From Microbispora amethystogenes (lineage in GTDB: Bacteria > Actinomycetota > Actinomycetes > Streptosporangiales > Streptosporangiaceae): a stretch of DNA of 64,000 nucleotides. The stretch is from the NCBI RefSeq assembly GCF_016863015.1, contig NZ_BOOB01000003.1, forward strand, positions 62,001-126,000, read 5' to 3'. Below the pieces are notes generated by a model. That model saw only the letters and a list, made by a program, of their open reading frames with translations. It did no database searches and had not been told where the DNA came from. How positions within the stretch are numbered: the first letter of the stretch is position 1; each line of letters begins with the position of its first letter. Of this stretch, positions 40,810 to 50,912 are shown one piece after another. Made by a program: the position numbers and the translations under genes.

Positions 40810-41738
40810 TGCGCCTGGTCTTCGCTGGCACCCCCGACACCGCGCTGCCGTCGCTGCGCGCCCTGCTCGACTCGCCCCGGCACGAGGTGGCCGCCGTCGT
40901 CACCCGGCCGGACGCGCAGTCGGGCCGGGGGCGGAGGGTGCATCCCAGCCCGGTGGCCCAGCTCGCGGAGGAGTCGGGCATCGAGGTGCTCAAACCGGCG
41001 AAGGCCGGCGACCCGGACTTCCTGGAGCGGCTGCGGGCGATCGGCCCGGACTGCTGCCCGGTGGTCGCCTACGGTGCGCTGCTCCCGCAGACGGCCCTCG
41101 ACATCCCACCCCGCGGCTGGATCAACCTGCACTTCTCCGTGCTGCCGGCGTGGCGGGGCGCGGCCCCCGTCCAGCACGCCGTACTGCACGGCGACGACGT
41201 GACCGGCGCCTCGACCTTCCGCATCGTGAAGGAACTGGACGCCGGGCCGGTCTTCGGCGTGCTGACCGAGCCGATCCGCGACGACGACACCAGCGGCACG
41301 CTGCTGGCCCGGCTCGCCGAGGCGGGCGCGGGCCTGCTGCTGGCCACTTTGGACGGCGTCGAGGACGGCGCGCTGGAGGCGCGCCCGCAGCCCGCGGACG
41401 GCGTCAGCCTCGCCCCCAAGATCGAGGTCGACGACGCGCGCGTCGACTGGGCCGCGCCCGCGATGCGGGTGGACCGGCTCGTGCGGGCCTGCACGCCCGC
41501 TCCCGGCGCGTGGACCGAGTTCCGCGGCCAGCGGGTCAAGATCGGCCCGGTACGGCTCGCCCCCGACGCGGACAAGCTCGCCCCGGGCGAGATCGCGGCC
41601 ACCAGGAAGACCGTGCTCGTCGGCACCGCGAGCCACCCCGTCGAGCTCGGCGAGGTGCAGCCGCAGGGCAAGCGGCAGATGACCGCCGCCGAGTGGGGCC
41701 GTGGTGTCCGCTTCGACGACGGTGAGACGCTGGTCTGA
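40809..41738 (+). CDS. fmt: methionyl-tRNA formyltransferase
   Basis: Formylates initiator Met-tRNA with 10-formyl-THF. 309 aa. [20 protein letters not shown] at the start, catalytic [20 protein letters not shown] and DAGPVFG in the formyltransferase domain, and a C-terminal OB-like domain. GTG 40809 overlaps the def stop. Confidence 0.96.
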   Translation: MRLVFAGTPDTALPSLRALLDSPRHEVAAVVTRPDAQSGRGRRVHPSPVAQLAEESGIEVLKPAKAGDPDFLERLRAIGPDCCPVVAYGALLPQTALDIPPRGWINLHFSVLPAWRGAAPVQHAVLHGDDVTGASTFRIVKELDAGPVFGVLTEPIRDDDTSGTLLARLAEAGAGLLLATLDGVEDGALEARPQPADGVSLAPKIEVDDARVDWAAPAMRVDRLVRACTPAPGAWTEFRGQRVKIGPVRLAPDADKLAPGEIAATRKTVLVGTASHPVELGEVQPQGKRQMTAAEWGRGVRFDDGETLV

Positions 41739-41853
41739 GGGACCTCGCGCCGCTGTCACCAGCGGTGTGCCCGGACGGCGTCGCGTCGAGGCGTTCCGGG
41801 CGGTGCCGGCGCGGGCCCCCGTACGCCCGGCGGCGCGTGGCGGAAGAAGGCGC

Positions 41854-41859
41854 TAGGGT
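41854..41859 (+). promoter_or_regulatory. -10 element of rsmB
   Basis: TAGGGT gives a predicted start about 11 nt before ATG 41877. Confidence 0.4.
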
Positions 41860-41876
41860 TGCCCGCTGGTTCGCGG

Positions 41877-43472
41877 ATGGCAGGGTCGAATGGTGGCAGG
41901 GTCGGTGGCAGGGTGAAGCAGGGCAGGGGTCAGGGCGGCGACGCCGGGGGCGGCGCGCGGCGCGGACAGCGGGGCGGCCAGGCGGGAAGCCAGGGCGGCC
42001 CGACCGGCGGCCAGGGCGGGGGCCAGAGCGGCGGAGGACAGCGCGGCGGTTCCGGCCGGGCCCGCCCGGGACGCGGCGCGCAGCAGGGACGCGGCGCGCA
42101 GGCGGAGCACGCGGCCAAGCCCGGGCAGCCGAGGCAGGGCCGTGGCCGCCCGCCGCGCGACGAGGCGCGTAACGCCGCCTACGACCTGATGCGGGCCGTC
42201 GACGAGCGTGACGCGTACGCCAACCTGCTCATGCCCACGCTGCTGCGGCAGCGCCGGATCGGCGGCCGGGACGCCGCCCTCGCCACCGAGCTGGCCTACG
42301 GGACGCTGCGCGGCCTCGGCACCTACGACGAGGTGATCGCCGCGTGCAGCGACCGCCCGCCGGAGAAGGTCGACCCGCCGCTGCTCGACGCGGTGCGTCT
42401 CGGCGTGCACCAGCTGCTGAGCACGCGGATCCCGCCCCACGCCGCCGTCAGCGCCACCATCGACCTCGTACGGCTGCGCGTCGGGCCGGGCCCGTCCAAG
42501 TACGCCAACGCCGTGCTGCGGAAGGTCGCGGGCCGCACGCTGGAGCAGTGGCTGGAGATCGTGGCGCCGCCCCGCGAGGAGGACCCGACCGGCAACCTCG
42601 CCGTCACCTACAGCCATCCGCGCTGGATCGTCACCGCGTTGCGCGACGCGGTGGGCGGCGACCTGGACGAGACGGCCGCGCTGCTGGAGGCCGACAACGA
42701 GCGGCCCCGGGTGGCGCTGGTGGCGCGGCCCGGGCGGGCCACGGTGGCGGAACTGGCCGACGCGGGGGCGGAGCCCGCCGCCTACTCGCCGTACGCCGCG
42801 TATCTGCCGGAAGGCGACCCCGGCTCCCTCGCGGCGGTGGGGGAGGCGCGGGCGGCGGTCCAGGACGAGGCCAGCCAGCTTGTCGCGCTCGCGCTGACCC
42901 GCGTGCCGCTCGACCACGACACGACCTGGCTGGACATGTGCGCGGGCCCCGGCGGGAAGGCCGGGCTGCTCGACGCGGTGGCCACGGAGCGGGGCGCCCG
43001 GCTGCTCGGCGCCGACCTGCAGTATCACCGCGCCCGCCTGGTCTGGGGCACCACCCGCGAGGCGAAGGTGATCACGGCGGACGGCACCCGGCCCGCCTGG
43101 CGGCCCGGCGCGTTCGACCGGGTGATGCTCGACGCCCCCTGCACCGGGCTCGGCGCGCTGCGCAGGCGGCCGGAAGCCCGCTGGCGGCGCGACCCCCGGA
43201 GCATCCCCGAGCTCACCGCGTTGCAGCGGCGGCTGCTCGACTCGGCGCTGGAGGCCGTCAGGCCGGGCGGCGTCGTGGCGTACGTGACCTGCTCGCCGCA
43301 CCTGGCCGAGACCCGCGCGGTGGTGGAGGACGTGCGCGACCGGGCCGAGGTGCTGGACGCGCGGGCGTTCCTGCCCGAGGTCCCGGGGCTCGGCGACGGG
43401 CCGTACGCGCAGTTCTGGCCGCATCGGCACGGCACCGACGCGATGTTCCTGGCCCTGCTGCGCCGTCCCTGA
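41877..43472 (+). CDS. rsmB: 16S rRNA (cytosine-967-C5)-methyltransferase with Gly-rich N-terminal extension
   Basis: SAM-dependent rRNA m5C methyltransferase, 531 aa from ATG 41877. About 90 N-terminal residues are Gly/Gln/Arg-rich (GRGQGGDAGGGARRGQRGGQ type) and surely disordered. Then a NusB-like RNA-binding domain (about 95-230: ARNAAYDLMRAVDERDAYANLL) and the Rossmann methyltransferase domain. Motif I is DMCAGPGGKAG, motif IV is DAPCTGLGALRRRPEARWRRDP, and motif VI is VTCSPHLAET with the catalytic Cys. The usual actinobacterial order fmt-rsmB-rpe is kept. Confidence 0.92.
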   Translation: MAGSNGGRVGGRVKQGRGQGGDAGGGARRGQRGGQAGSQGGPTGGQGGGQSGGGQRGGSGRARPGRGAQQGRGAQAEHAAKPGQPRQGRGRPPRDEARNAAYDLMRAVDERDAYANLLMPTLLRQRRIGGRDAALATELAYGTLRGLGTYDEVIAACSDRPPEKVDPPLLDAVRLGVHQLLSTRIPPHAAVSATIDLVRLRVGPGPSKYANAVLRKVAGRTLEQWLEIVAPPREEDPTGNLAVTYSHPRWIVTALRDAVGGDLDETAALLEADNERPRVALVARPGRATVAELADAGAEPAAYSPYAAYLPEGDPGSLAAVGEARAAVQDEASQLVALALTRVPLDHDTTWLDMCAGPGGKAGLLDAVATERGARLLGADLQYHRARLVWGTTREAKVITADGTRPAWRPGAFDRVMLDAPCTGLGALRRRPEARWRRDPRSIPELTALQRRLLDSALEAVRPGGVVAYVTCSPHLAETRAVVEDVRDRAEVLDARAFLPEVPGLGDGPYAQFWPHRHGTDAMFLALLRRP

Positions 43473-43503
43473 GAAGCGTCGCCGCCACCGCCTTCCCGGG
43501 GCG

Positions 43504-43560
43504 GCACAGGGGCAGGCACAGGGGCAGGCACAGGGCAGGCACAGGGCAGGCAGGGGGCAG
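43504..43560 (+). repeat. 11-12 bp tandem repeat downstream of rsmB
   Basis: Five units of the GCACAGGGGCAG type, two of 12 bp and three of 11 bp, lie in the rsmB-rpe gap. Noncoding. Confidence 0.85.
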
Positions 43561-43675
43561 GGGCGGTGACTCGCGGCGCGAACGCGGCGTCGCACCGGGC
43601 CGAACGGCCGCGTCCGGCCCGGGCCGCCCCGCCGTCGCCGCGGGGCAGGGGCGGGGACTTCGGGCCAGGGCTGAA

Positions 43676-43681
43676 TAGACT
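43676..43681 (+). promoter_or_regulatory. -10 element of rpe, short or no leader
   Basis: TAGACT, 9 nt, then ATG 43691, with no clear Shine-Dalgarno. Confidence 0.45.
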
Positions 43682-43690
43682 GCAGGGACT

Positions 43691-44362
43691 ATGGCCGTTC
43701 AGATCTCGCCCAGCATCCTGTCCGCCGACTTCGCCCGCCTCGCCGACGAGGCCGCGCGGGTCGAGAACGTCGCCGACTGGCTCCACGTCGACGTGATGGA
43801 CTACCGGTTCGTGCCCAACCTCACGCTCGGCCTGCCGGTCGTCGAGTCGCTGCTCAAGACGACCTCGACGCCGGTCGACTGCCACCTCATGATCGAGGAA
43901 CCGGACCGGTGGGCGCCCGACTACGCCGAGGCCGGCGCGGGCAGCGTCACGATCCACGCCGAGGCCGCCAAGGCGGCCGTGCGCACGCTGCGGGCGATCC
44001 GCGCGGCCGGGGCCAGGGCCGGTCTGGCGCTGAACCCGGCGACCGCCGTGGAGGGCTACGAGGACCTGCTGCCCGAGATCGACATGCTGCTCGTCATGAC
44101 CGTGGAGCCGGGCTTCGGCGGGCAGCGGTTCCTCGACATCGTGCTGCCGAAGGTGTCGCGGGCCCGCACCCTGATCGACAAGTACGGCGGCGAGGTGTGG
44201 CTCCAGGTCGACGGCGGCGTGTCCACGGAGACCATCGAGCGCTGCGCCGAGGCCGGAGCCGACGTCTTCGTGGCCGGCAACGCCGTCTACGGCGCCGACG
44301 ACCCCGCCCGCGCCGTCGAGGAGCTCAGGAACCTCGCCGAGCGGGCCACCCCGCCGGCCTGA
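43691..44362 (+). CDS. rpe: ribulose-phosphate 3-epimerase
   Basis: Pentose-phosphate pathway epimerase, 223 aa TIM barrel. Signature stretches [16 protein letters not shown] (about 4-19), [15 protein letters not shown] (about 32-46, metal ligands; Y replaces the more usual G after the Asp), [22 protein letters not shown] (about 137-147) and [11 protein letters not shown]. Convergent with the peptide-ABC operon. Confidence 0.96.
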   Translation: MAVQISPSILSADFARLADEAARVENVADWLHVDVMDYRFVPNLTLGLPVVESLLKTTSTPVDCHLMIEEPDRWAPDYAEAGAGSVTIHAEAAKAAVRTLRAIRAAGARAGLALNPATAVEGYEDLLPEIDMLLVMTVEPGFGGQRFLDIVLPKVSRARTLIDKYGGEVWLQVDGGVSTETIERCAEAGADVFVAGNAVYGADDPARAVEELRNLAERATPPA

Positions 44363-44483
44363 CCGGCCCATCCGACCGGCCTTCCCAGCCCGGGCAGGGC
44401 GCGGCCCGGGTACGCGGTGGCGCACCCGCGCGGCCGGCGCCGAGGACAGAGGTGGGGCCGGGCAGGAGCAGGCCAGCGCGGGA

Positions 44484-45515
44484 TCAGGCCAGGGCGGGGT
44501 CGAGGACCACGTCCTCGCCCTGGGTGGTGGGCGCCTCGGGGAAGTGGCACGCGGTCAGGTGGCCCTCGCGGTTGCCGCTGAGCCGGACCAGGGGCGGCAC
44601 CTCCTCGGCGCACTTGTCCTGCGCCTTCCAGCAGCGCGTGCGGAACCGGCAGCCGGACGGCGGGTTGATCGGCGAGGGCACGTCGCCCGCGAGGCGGATG
44701 CGCTCACGCGGCTCGCTCGACATGTCGGGCTCGGGCACCGCCGACAGCAGGGCGTGCGTGTACGGGTGCCGGGGCCGCTCGTAGATCGACGCGCGGTCGC
44801 CGATCTCGACGATCTTGCCGAGGTACATGACCGCGACCCGCTGCGAGAAGTGCCGGACGATCGCGAGGTCGTGCGCGATGAACAGGAACGCGATGCCGAG
44901 GTCGCGCTGCAGTTCCTGGAGCAGGTTGACCACCTGCGCCTGGATGGAGACGTCGAGCGCCGACACCGGCTCGTCGGCGATGATCAGCTTGGGGTCGAGC
45001 GCCAGGGCCCGGGCGATCCCGATGCGCTGCCGCTGGCCGCCGGAGAACTCGTGCGGGAAGCGGTTGTAGTGCTCGGGGTTGAGGCCGACGATCTCCAGCA
45101 GTTCCTGCACCCGCTGCCTGCGCCCGCCCGGCGGGTCGATGTCGTTGACCTCCATCGGCCCGCGGATGATCGTGCCGACGGTCTGGCGCGGGTTGAGCGA
45201 GCTGTACGGGTCCTGGAAGATCATCTGGATCTCGGGCCTGATCGGCTTGAGATCCCGGCGCGAGCTGTGGGCGATGTCCCGCCCGCGATAGAGGATCTCG
45301 CCCGAGGTGGGTTCGAGCAGGCGGGCCGCCAGGCGGCCGGTGGTGGACTTGCCGCAGCCCGACTCGCCCACCAGGCCCACGGTCTCGCCCTCGCCGACGG
45401 CGAGGTCGATGCCGTCCACCGCGTGGACGGCCCCGACCTGGCGCTTGATCAGCGCGCCGCCCCGTACGGGGAAGTGCTTGACCAGGCCCTTGAGCTCCAG
45501 CAGCGTCTCGTTCAT
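44484..45515 (-). CDS. dppF: peptide-type ABC transporter ATPase (DppF/OppF)
   Basis: 343-aa ATP-binding subunit. Walker [13 protein letters not shown], signature [15 protein letters not shown], Walker [15 protein letters not shown]-terminal OppF/DppF extension has the cysteine pattern [22 protein letters not shown], which binds an iron-sulfur cluster in relatives. Last gene of the C-A-B-D-F operon. Its ATG overlaps the dppD stop. Confidence 0.94.
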   Translation of the reverse strand: MNETLLELKGLVKHFPVRGGALIKRQVGAVHAVDGIDLAVGEGETVGLVGESGCGKSTTGRLAARLLEPTSGEILYRGRDIAHSSRRDLKPIRPEIQMIFQDPYSSLNPRQTVGTIIRGPMEVNDIDPPGGRRQRVQELLEIVGLNPEHYNRFPHEFSGGQRQRIGIARALALDPKLIIADEPVSALDVSIQAQVVNLLQELQRDLGIAFLFIAHDLAIVRHFSQRVAVMYLGKIVEIGDRASIYERPRHPYTHALLSAVPEPDMSSEPRERIRLAGDVPSPINPPSGCRFRTRCWKAQDKCAEEVPPLVRLSGNREGHLTACHFPEAPTTQGEDVVLDPALA

Positions 45516-46597
45516 GCGCGGTCCTCGGTCCGGTCCTCGGTCTGCTCGGTCTGGGCGGTGCGAAGTTCGCTCTTCTGGGCGAGGGTGAGATAACAGGCGT
45601 CCCCGTGCCCCGTCTCGGGGGAGATGTCCGGCCGTTGCCCGAAGCACAGTTCGGGCCCCGCGAGCCGCGGATAGTCGCAGCGCGGGTGGAACGGGCAGCC
45701 GGACGGCGGGTTGAGCAGGCTCGGGGGAGTGCCGCGCACCGGCTTCAGCGGGACGTCCACGCTGGAGTTCAGCCGCGGCATCGACGACAGCAGCCCCCAC
45801 GTGTAGGGGTGGCGCGGCTCGCGCAGCACCTCGCGGACCGTGCCGCGCTCGGCCGCCCGCCCGGCGTACATGACGAGGACGTTGTCGGCGGTGTTGGCCA
45901 CGACCCCGAGGTCGTGGGTGATCAGGATGATCGAGGTGCCGAACTGCTGCTGCAGGTCCTTGAGCAGGTCGAGGATCTGCGCCTGCACGGTCACGTCGAG
46001 CGCGGTGGTCGGCTCGTCGGCGATGAGCAGGTCGGGGTCGCAGACCAGCGCCATGGCGATCATGGCGCGCTGCCGCATGCCGCCGGAGAACTCGTGCGGG
46101 TAGTGGTCCACCCGCACCTCCGGCTGCGGGATGCCCACCCGCCGGAGCATCTCGACGGCCCGGTCCCGGGCCTCCTTCTTGCTCGCGCCCCGGTGCTTGC
46201 GGTAGACCTCCCCGATCTGCCGGCCGATCGTGTGGAACGGCGACAGCGCGGTCAGCGGGTCCTGGAAGATCATCGCGACCCGGTCGCCGCGGAGCTTCTC
46301 CATCGTCGCGCGGTCGGCGGAGATCAGCTCACGGTCCTCCAGCCAGATCTCCCCGCCGATCCGCGTGTACGCCGGGTTGTGCAGGCCCAGGATGGCGAGG
46401 TTGGTGACGGACTTGCCCGACCCCGACTCGCCGACGATGCCGAGCGTGGTGCCCTTCTCCAGATCGAAGGACAGGCCGTCGACGGCGTGCACGACGCCGT
46501 CCTCGGTGCTGAACTCGACGCTCAGGTCACGGACGGAAAGGAACGGCCCGGGGCCGCGAGAGGTCCCCGGCTCGCCGCTCCACGACACGGTGGTCAC
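45512..46597 (-). CDS. dppD: peptide-type ABC transporter ATPase (DppD/OppD)
   Basis: 361-aa ATPase partner of DppF. Walker [12 protein letters not shown], signature [15 protein letters not shown], Walker [13 protein letters not shown], and the C-terminal [13 protein letters not shown]...LCFGQRP cluster region. The tail [15 protein letters not shown] comes from a short nucleotide repeat (ggtcctcggtc units) just before the stop. GTG start. Confidence 0.94.
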   Translation of the reverse strand: MTTVSWSGEPGTSRGPGPFLSVRDLSVEFSTEDGVVHAVDGLSFDLEKGTTLGIVGESGSGKSVTNLAILGLHNPAYTRIGGEIWLEDRELISADRATMEKLRGDRVAMIFQDPLTALSPFHTIGRQIGEVYRKHRGASKKEARDRAVEMLRRVGIPQPEVRVDHYPHEFSGGMRQRAMIAMALVCDPDLLIADEPTTALDVTVQAQILDLLKDLQQQFGTSIILITHDLGVVANTADNVLVMYAGRAAERGTVREVLREPRHPYTWGLLSSMPRLNSSVDVPLKPVRGTPPSLLNPPSGCPFHPRCDYPRLAGPELCFGQRPDISPETGHGDACYLTLAQKSELRTAQTEQTEDRTEDRA

Positions 46598-46646
46598 TTG
46601 CTGCTCCAGTTCCAGGTTTCGGGCGTTCGGCTCGATGCGGCGCGGC

Positions 46647-47627
46647 TCAGGTCAGGCGGACCCGCGGGTCGATGAACGCGTAGAGCACGTCCACGACGAT
46701 GTTGAGGAGGACGATCATCGCGGCGCCCACGATGGTCACTCCGAGCAGCATCGGGAGGTCGTTGTTCTGCACCGCCCGCACGGCGAGCTCGCCGATGCCG
46801 TGGAGGGTGAACGTCTGCTCGGTGATGATGGCGCCGCCCAGCAGGGTGGCGAGGTCGACACCGAAGATCGTGACGATGGGGATCATCGCGCCGCGCCAGG
46901 CGAACCGGAAGAACACCGTGCGGTTCGACATGCCCTTGGCCCGCGCCGTGCGGACGTAGTCCTCGGCGAGCTGCTCCACCATCTGGGAGCGGGTCATCCT
47001 GGTGTAGTTCGCGGTGAAGATGATCGACAGCACCACCCACGGGAGGAGCAGGTGGGTGAACCAGCCCACCGGGTCGTCGGTGATCGGCACGTAGGACGGG
47101 CGCGGGATCAGCTGCATGGTGTCGACGAGGTAGAAGGCCAGCAGCGGGCCGACGAAGTAGATCTGCAGCGAGGCCCCGATGACGGACGAGGCACTGGCGA
47201 TCTTGTCGAGCGGCTGCCCGACCTTCCAGGCCGCGATCATGCCGGTGACGATGCCGAACGCGAGGATGACGATCGACGCACCGAAGGTCAGGGACAGCGT
47301 CACCGGGAAGCGGTCCACGATGGCGCCGAACACCGGCTCCTGCGTGGCGAAGGAGTAGCCGAGGCAGGGGGCGGGGCAGTCGCCGAACTGCACGAGCTCC
47401 CGGCCGGCGAATATGCCCGCCAGCCAGTGCCAGTACTGCACGAACAGCGGCTCGTCCATGCCCAGGTTGTGCCGGACCAGCTGGAGCGTCTCCGGCGGGC
47501 AGATCTTGCCGCAGAACGCCCGGGCGGGGTCGCGGGGGACGGCGTAGAAGAGGTAGAACGTGACCGCGCTGATGATCAGCAGGATCATGAGGGCGCCGAG
47601 GATCCGGCGTACCAGGAAGCTGGTCAT
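46647..47627 (-). CDS. dppB: peptide-type ABC transporter permease (DppB)
   Basis: 326-aa inner-membrane subunit with an N-terminal helix (FLVRRILGALMILLIISAVTFYLFY), five further helices and the EAA-like loop EDYVRTARAKGMSNRTVFFRFAWRGAMIPIV. The first extracytoplasmic loop is enlarged and carries two cysteine pairs (FCGKIC, DCPAPC), a feature of some actinobacterial DppB proteins. ATG 47627 is preferred over the upstream in-frame ATG because the extra 17 residues are hydrophilic and unconserved. Confidence 0.93.
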   Translation of the reverse strand: MTSFLVRRILGALMILLIISAVTFYLFYAVPRDPARAFCGKICPPETLQLVRHNLGMDEPLFVQYWHWLAGIFAGRELVQFGDCPAPCLGYSFATQEPVFGAIVDRFPVTLSLTFGASIVILAFGIVTGMIAAWKVGQPLDKIASASSVIGASLQIYFVGPLLAFYLVDTMQLIPRPSYVPITDDPVGWFTHLLLPWVVLSIIFTANYTRMTRSQMVEQLAEDYVRTARAKGMSNRTVFFRFAWRGAMIPIVTIFGVDLATLLGGAIITEQTFTLHGIGELAVRAVQNNDLPMLLGVTIVGAAMIVLLNIVVDVLYAFIDPRVRLT

Positions 47628-47711
47628 GGTCTCGTACGTGCTCCAGCGGTCGGAACGGGCGGGGGCCCGCCGCCCCACCCGCGGGGGCGGAGGCGGCGGA
47701 CCCGGGTGGTG

Positions 47712-49505
47712 CTACTTCACGTAGATGTTCAGCGCGGACTGCTCGCCCTGGATCGGGTCGAACCGCACCCCGCCGAGGCCCGAGCCGTACAGGCCGAAGT
47801 AGGTCTGGTAGAACTCGGGGATGATCGCGGCCTGCTCCATGATCTGCCGGTCGATCGCGGCCCACGCCTTGCCGGCCTCGGCCGGGTCGGTGGCCGCGTT
47901 GGCCTTGTCGATGGCCGAGTTGATCTCCGGCACGTTCAGGTGGCTGTAGTTCGGCGCGTTGTCGGAGATCTGGCGGCCGTCGAACTGCGGCTGGATCGCG
48001 GTGGAGCCGGTCGGCCAGTCGGCCGCCCAGCCGCCCCAGTAGACGTCGTACTTGTTGTCCACCGGGCCGATGGCGTCGTAGTAGGTGCCCGCGTTCAGCG
48101 GCTTGCCCACGACCTTGATCCCGGCCTTGCCCAGCGCCTCCTTGATGGCGATGGTGACCTTCTCCTGCGTCGGCGTCTGGTTGTAGGCGTAGACGATGGT
48201 CGGGGTGGCGTTCCCGGCCTTCGCCAGCAGCGCCTTCGCGGCCTCGGGGTCGCCCTCGGGCTTGCTCGACTTCTCGTACAGGTCGAACGCCTCGTAGCCC
48301 AGCACGGTCGGGCTCATCACGGTGGTGGCGATCTTACCGGCCGAGATCTCGCCGCCCTGGAGCTGCTGGATCTGCTTGGACGGCCAGGCCAGCTGGATCG
48401 CCTTGCGGACGTTGACGTCCGTGACCCGCTTGGTGTTGATGTTGTAGAAGGTCGTGAACGGCGTCAGGCCCTGCAGCGACCGCTTCATCAGGTCGGGGTT
48501 GCCGAGCACCTCCTGGATCCGCTCGGGGGCGACCGGGTTGTGGAAGGTGAACGCCTGCTTGTCGTTGCCCGTGTCGGCCATGAAGCGCTCGGTGGACTGC
48601 TGGCTCTGCAGGCCGAACTCCATGTGGAACTTGTCCGGGTACGCGTGCCGAATCGGGTCGGTGTTCTTGTCCCAGTTCTCGTTGCGCTCCAGGTCGAGCG
48701 ACTTGTCCGTCACATGGCTGACGATCTTGTACGGACCGGACGACCAGGGCTGCTTGTCGTACTTCTGCTTGGTGTCGTGCGCCTTCGGCACGGCGCCGTA
48801 GCCGGTCATGGCGACGGTGAAGTTGAAGTCCGGGTGCGCCGCGTTCAGGTGGAAGACCACCGTCTTGTCGTCCGGCGTCTCGATCGTGTCGAGTTCCTTG
48901 CCGTCGTACGGGCCCTTGTACTGGTCGCGGAACGGCTTGTTCGCGTCGGGGACCAGCCACGACTCGGCGTAGTCGGGGCCCTCGGTGATGAAGTCGGCGA
49001 ACAGGCGCTCGAAGCTGTACTTGATGTCACCGGAGGTGATCGGCGCGCCGTCCTGCCACTTCAGGCCGTCCTTGAGGGTGAACTTCCAGGTCTTGCCGCC
49101 GTCGGTGGTCGTGCCCGTGTCGGTCGCGAGGTCGCCGACGAGCTTGATGTTGCCCGCGTCGTCCTGCTTGTAGTTGGTCAGCGTCCGGGTGAACAGGGCC
49201 GACACCGAGGAGTTGTAGTTCAGGTAGACGCGGCCGGGGTCGAGGTGGCTGAAGTCGTCACGGTCGATCATGTAGACCGTGCCGCCCGGCTTGGCACCCG
49301 GGACCTCGGGGGCCGGTCCCGTGGAGTCGCCGGCGGTGCCGACCGATATCGCGCTGACGGCCTTGTTCTCCAGCGGCTTCTGGGAGCTGCCCGCGGCACC
49401 CTCGGGGGCCCCGCCGCCACCGCCCTTGGCGCAGCCGGCCAGCGCCAGCGCGCCCGCCGCGAGCACGGCCGTCATGGAGACGAATCGCCTGCTGTGCGAT
49501 CTCAT
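47712..49505 (-). CDS. dppA: peptide-type ABC substrate-binding lipoprotein (family 5)
   Basis: 597-aa extracytoplasmic lipoprotein. Signal MRSHSRRFVSMTAVLAAGALALAG with lipobox LAGC, a Gly/Ala linker, then the SBP family 5 fold (TWKFTLKDGLKWQDGAPITSGDIKYSFER, NINTKRVTDVNVRKAIQLA, YDVYWGGWAADWPTG). ATG 49505 has an AGGAAGGA site. The ligand (di/oligopeptide, nickel or sugar) cannot be told from the sequence. Confidence 0.92.
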   Translation of the reverse strand: MRSHSRRFVSMTAVLAAGALALAGCAKGGGGGAPEGAAGSSQKPLENKAVSAISVGTAGDSTGPAPEVPGAKPGGTVYMIDRDDFSHLDPGRVYLNYNSSVSALFTRTLTNYKQDDAGNIKLVGDLATDTGTTTDGGKTWKFTLKDGLKWQDGAPITSGDIKYSFERLFADFITEGPDYAESWLVPDANKPFRDQYKGPYDGKELDTIETPDDKTVVFHLNAAHPDFNFTVAMTGYGAVPKAHDTKQKYDKQPWSSGPYKIVSHVTDKSLDLERNENWDKNTDPIRHAYPDKFHMEFGLQSQQSTERFMADTGNDKQAFTFHNPVAPERIQEVLGNPDLMKRSLQGLTPFTTFYNINTKRVTDVNVRKAIQLAWPSKQIQQLQGGEISAGKIATTVMSPTVLGYEAFDLYEKSSKPEGDPEAAKALLAKAGNATPTIVYAYNQTPTQEKVTIAIKEALGKAGIKVVGKPLNAGTYYDAIGPVDNKYDVYWGGWAADWPTGSTAIQPQFDGRQISDNAPNYSHLNVPEINSAIDKANAATDPAEAGKAWAAIDRQIMEQAAIIPEFYQTYFGLYGSGLGGVRFDPIQGEQSALNIYVK

Positions 49506-49538
49506 GTGGTCCTTCCTATGGAGGTGCGCGCTCATGGG

Positions 49539-50558
49539 TCAGCGCTTGGTGCGTGGGTCGAAGGCGTCGCGGATGGAGTCTCCGAGCAGGTTGAAGGCCA
49601 CAACGAAGATCAGCATCGAGACGCCGGGGAACAGCAGGTAGGTGACGTCGGAGTGGTAGACGTTCACGCCCACCTGGAACATGCGGCCCCAGTCCGGGGT
49701 GGGCTCGGTCATGCCCACGCCGAGGAAGCCGAGTCCCGCCTCCGCGCCGACGTAGAGCGGGAGCGCGAGCGTGGCCTGGATGATGATCGGCGTCCAGAGA
49801 TTGGGCAGCAGTTCCTTGAAGATGACCCGGGCCGGCGACGCGCCGGTGACGCGGGCGGCCTCCACGAACTCGCGCGCCCGCAGCGACAGCACCTGGGCGC
49901 GCAGCAGGCGGGCGATCGTGGCCCAGCCGAGAACGGTGAGGACGACGCAGATCGACACGTACCGCAGCCAGACCGGCGTCTCCTCCTCGGGCAGCACGAG
50001 AGCCGCCTCGACGACCGGGAGGAAGACGATCAGGAAGAGCTGCGAGGGGAACGCGAGCAGCGTGTCGATGACCCGCCCGATCACGTAGTCGGTGCGGCCG
50101 CCGATGTAACCCGACGTGATGCCCATCACGACCCCGATGATCGTGGTGAGCACGGTCACGATGACGGCGATGCTCAGCGAGGTGCGGATGCCGTACACCA
50201 GTTGCGTGAAGACGTCCCGGCCCAGGCCCGGCTCCAGGCCGAACCAGAAGTCCCCGCTCATGCCGCCGTTCGGCGCGACGGGATAGCCGAACGGGTTGAG
50301 CAGGCCGGGCTGGTTCTGCCCGTACGTGGTGTACGGGTCCTTGCCGTACAACCCGGCGATCACGGGAGCCAGGAGCGCGATCAGGAAGAAGGCGAGCACG
50401 ACGATCGCCGAGGCGACGCCTGTCCTGTCGCGCCGGAAGCGGCGCCACATGAGCCGCCCGGGCGAGCGGCCGACGACGGCGGAACCGGACGCGGCCGGGT
50501 CCGCGGTGTCCGCGGGCTCCGCGGCGGCGTCGGTCGCGGTCGAGGGGGGGAACGTCAC
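49539..50558 (-). CDS. dppC: peptide-type ABC transporter permease (DppC)
   Basis: 339-aa permease with a hydrophilic Ala/Pro-rich N-terminus, helix ASAIVVLAFFLIALLAPVIAGLYG, periplasmic loop and the EAA motif EFVEAARVTGASPARVIFKELLPNLWTPIIIQ. It is the first gene of the operon, an unusual order (C before A and B). GTG 50558. Confidence 0.93.
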   Translation of the reverse strand: MTFPPSTATDAAAEPADTADPAASGSAVVGRSPGRLMWRRFRRDRTGVASAIVVLAFFLIALLAPVIAGLYGKDPYTTYGQNQPGLLNPFGYPVAPNGGMSGDFWFGLEPGLGRDVFTQLVYGIRTSLSIAVIVTVLTTIIGVVMGITSGYIGGRTDYVIGRVIDTLLAFPSQLFLIVFLPVVEAALVLPEEETPVWLRYVSICVVLTVLGWATIARLLRAQVLSLRAREFVEAARVTGASPARVIFKELLPNLWTPIIIQATLALPLYVGAEAGLGFLGVGMTEPTPDWGRMFQVGVNVYHSDVTYLLFPGVSMLIFVVAFNLLGDSIRDAFDPRTKR

Positions 50559-50748
50559 GGTTCGGTGCTCCCGGGTGGACCATTAACGATCGGAAGAGAT
50601 CCGACTATAGGGAACCCTGGCAACTGATTTCGCAGGGGTCAATCACTTCGCGCGGACAGTTCGCCGCGTTCTTGCTTCGTTGTGCAATGTAAATCACCTT
50701 GTGTCCTGCTACCGCGTTGACCTTGGTGGACGCACCGCGGGACACTGC

Positions 50749-50776
50749 ATATTACATGAATGCACTTATGTCACAA
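50749..50776 (-). promoter_or_regulatory. putative promoter of the dpp operon
   Basis: Minus-strand TTGTGA (50776-50771), 16 bp, TAATAT (50754-50749). The -35 lies inside the perfect palindrome at 50766-50789. Confidence 0.5.
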
Positions 50777-50789
50777 CTTTGTGACATAA
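50766..50789. promoter_or_regulatory. perfect palindromic operator in the dpp / rib divergent region
   Basis: TTATGTCACA (50766-50775) and its exact reverse complement TGTGACATAA (50780-50789) flank a 4-bp spacer. The order TCACA-n4-TGTGA is inside-out relative to a CRP site. It overlaps the dpp -35, so a repressor is likely. The rest of the 50559-50912 gap is AT-richer promoter DNA. Confidence 0.8.
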
Positions 50790-50889
50790 CCCACACATAC
50801 CCGAGAAGAAGTGCACCGGTAAGAATCCTTGTTCGATCACCACTCCGATCACCGCAATCCCGCGCTATGGCCGTCGAGCCGGGCATGGC

Positions 50890-50895
50890 TACACT
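50890..50895 (+). promoter_or_regulatory. -10 element of the riboflavin operon
   Basis: TACACT, about 20 bases upstream of the FMN riboswitch. Confidence 0.5.
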
Positions 50896-50912
50896 GGTGG
50901 TAGCAGAGCAGC

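Noticed and set aside
46230..50627. 1465-codon plus-strand frame opposite the dpp operon
   Set aside because: Coding-bias shadow of the five transporter genes on the minus strand.
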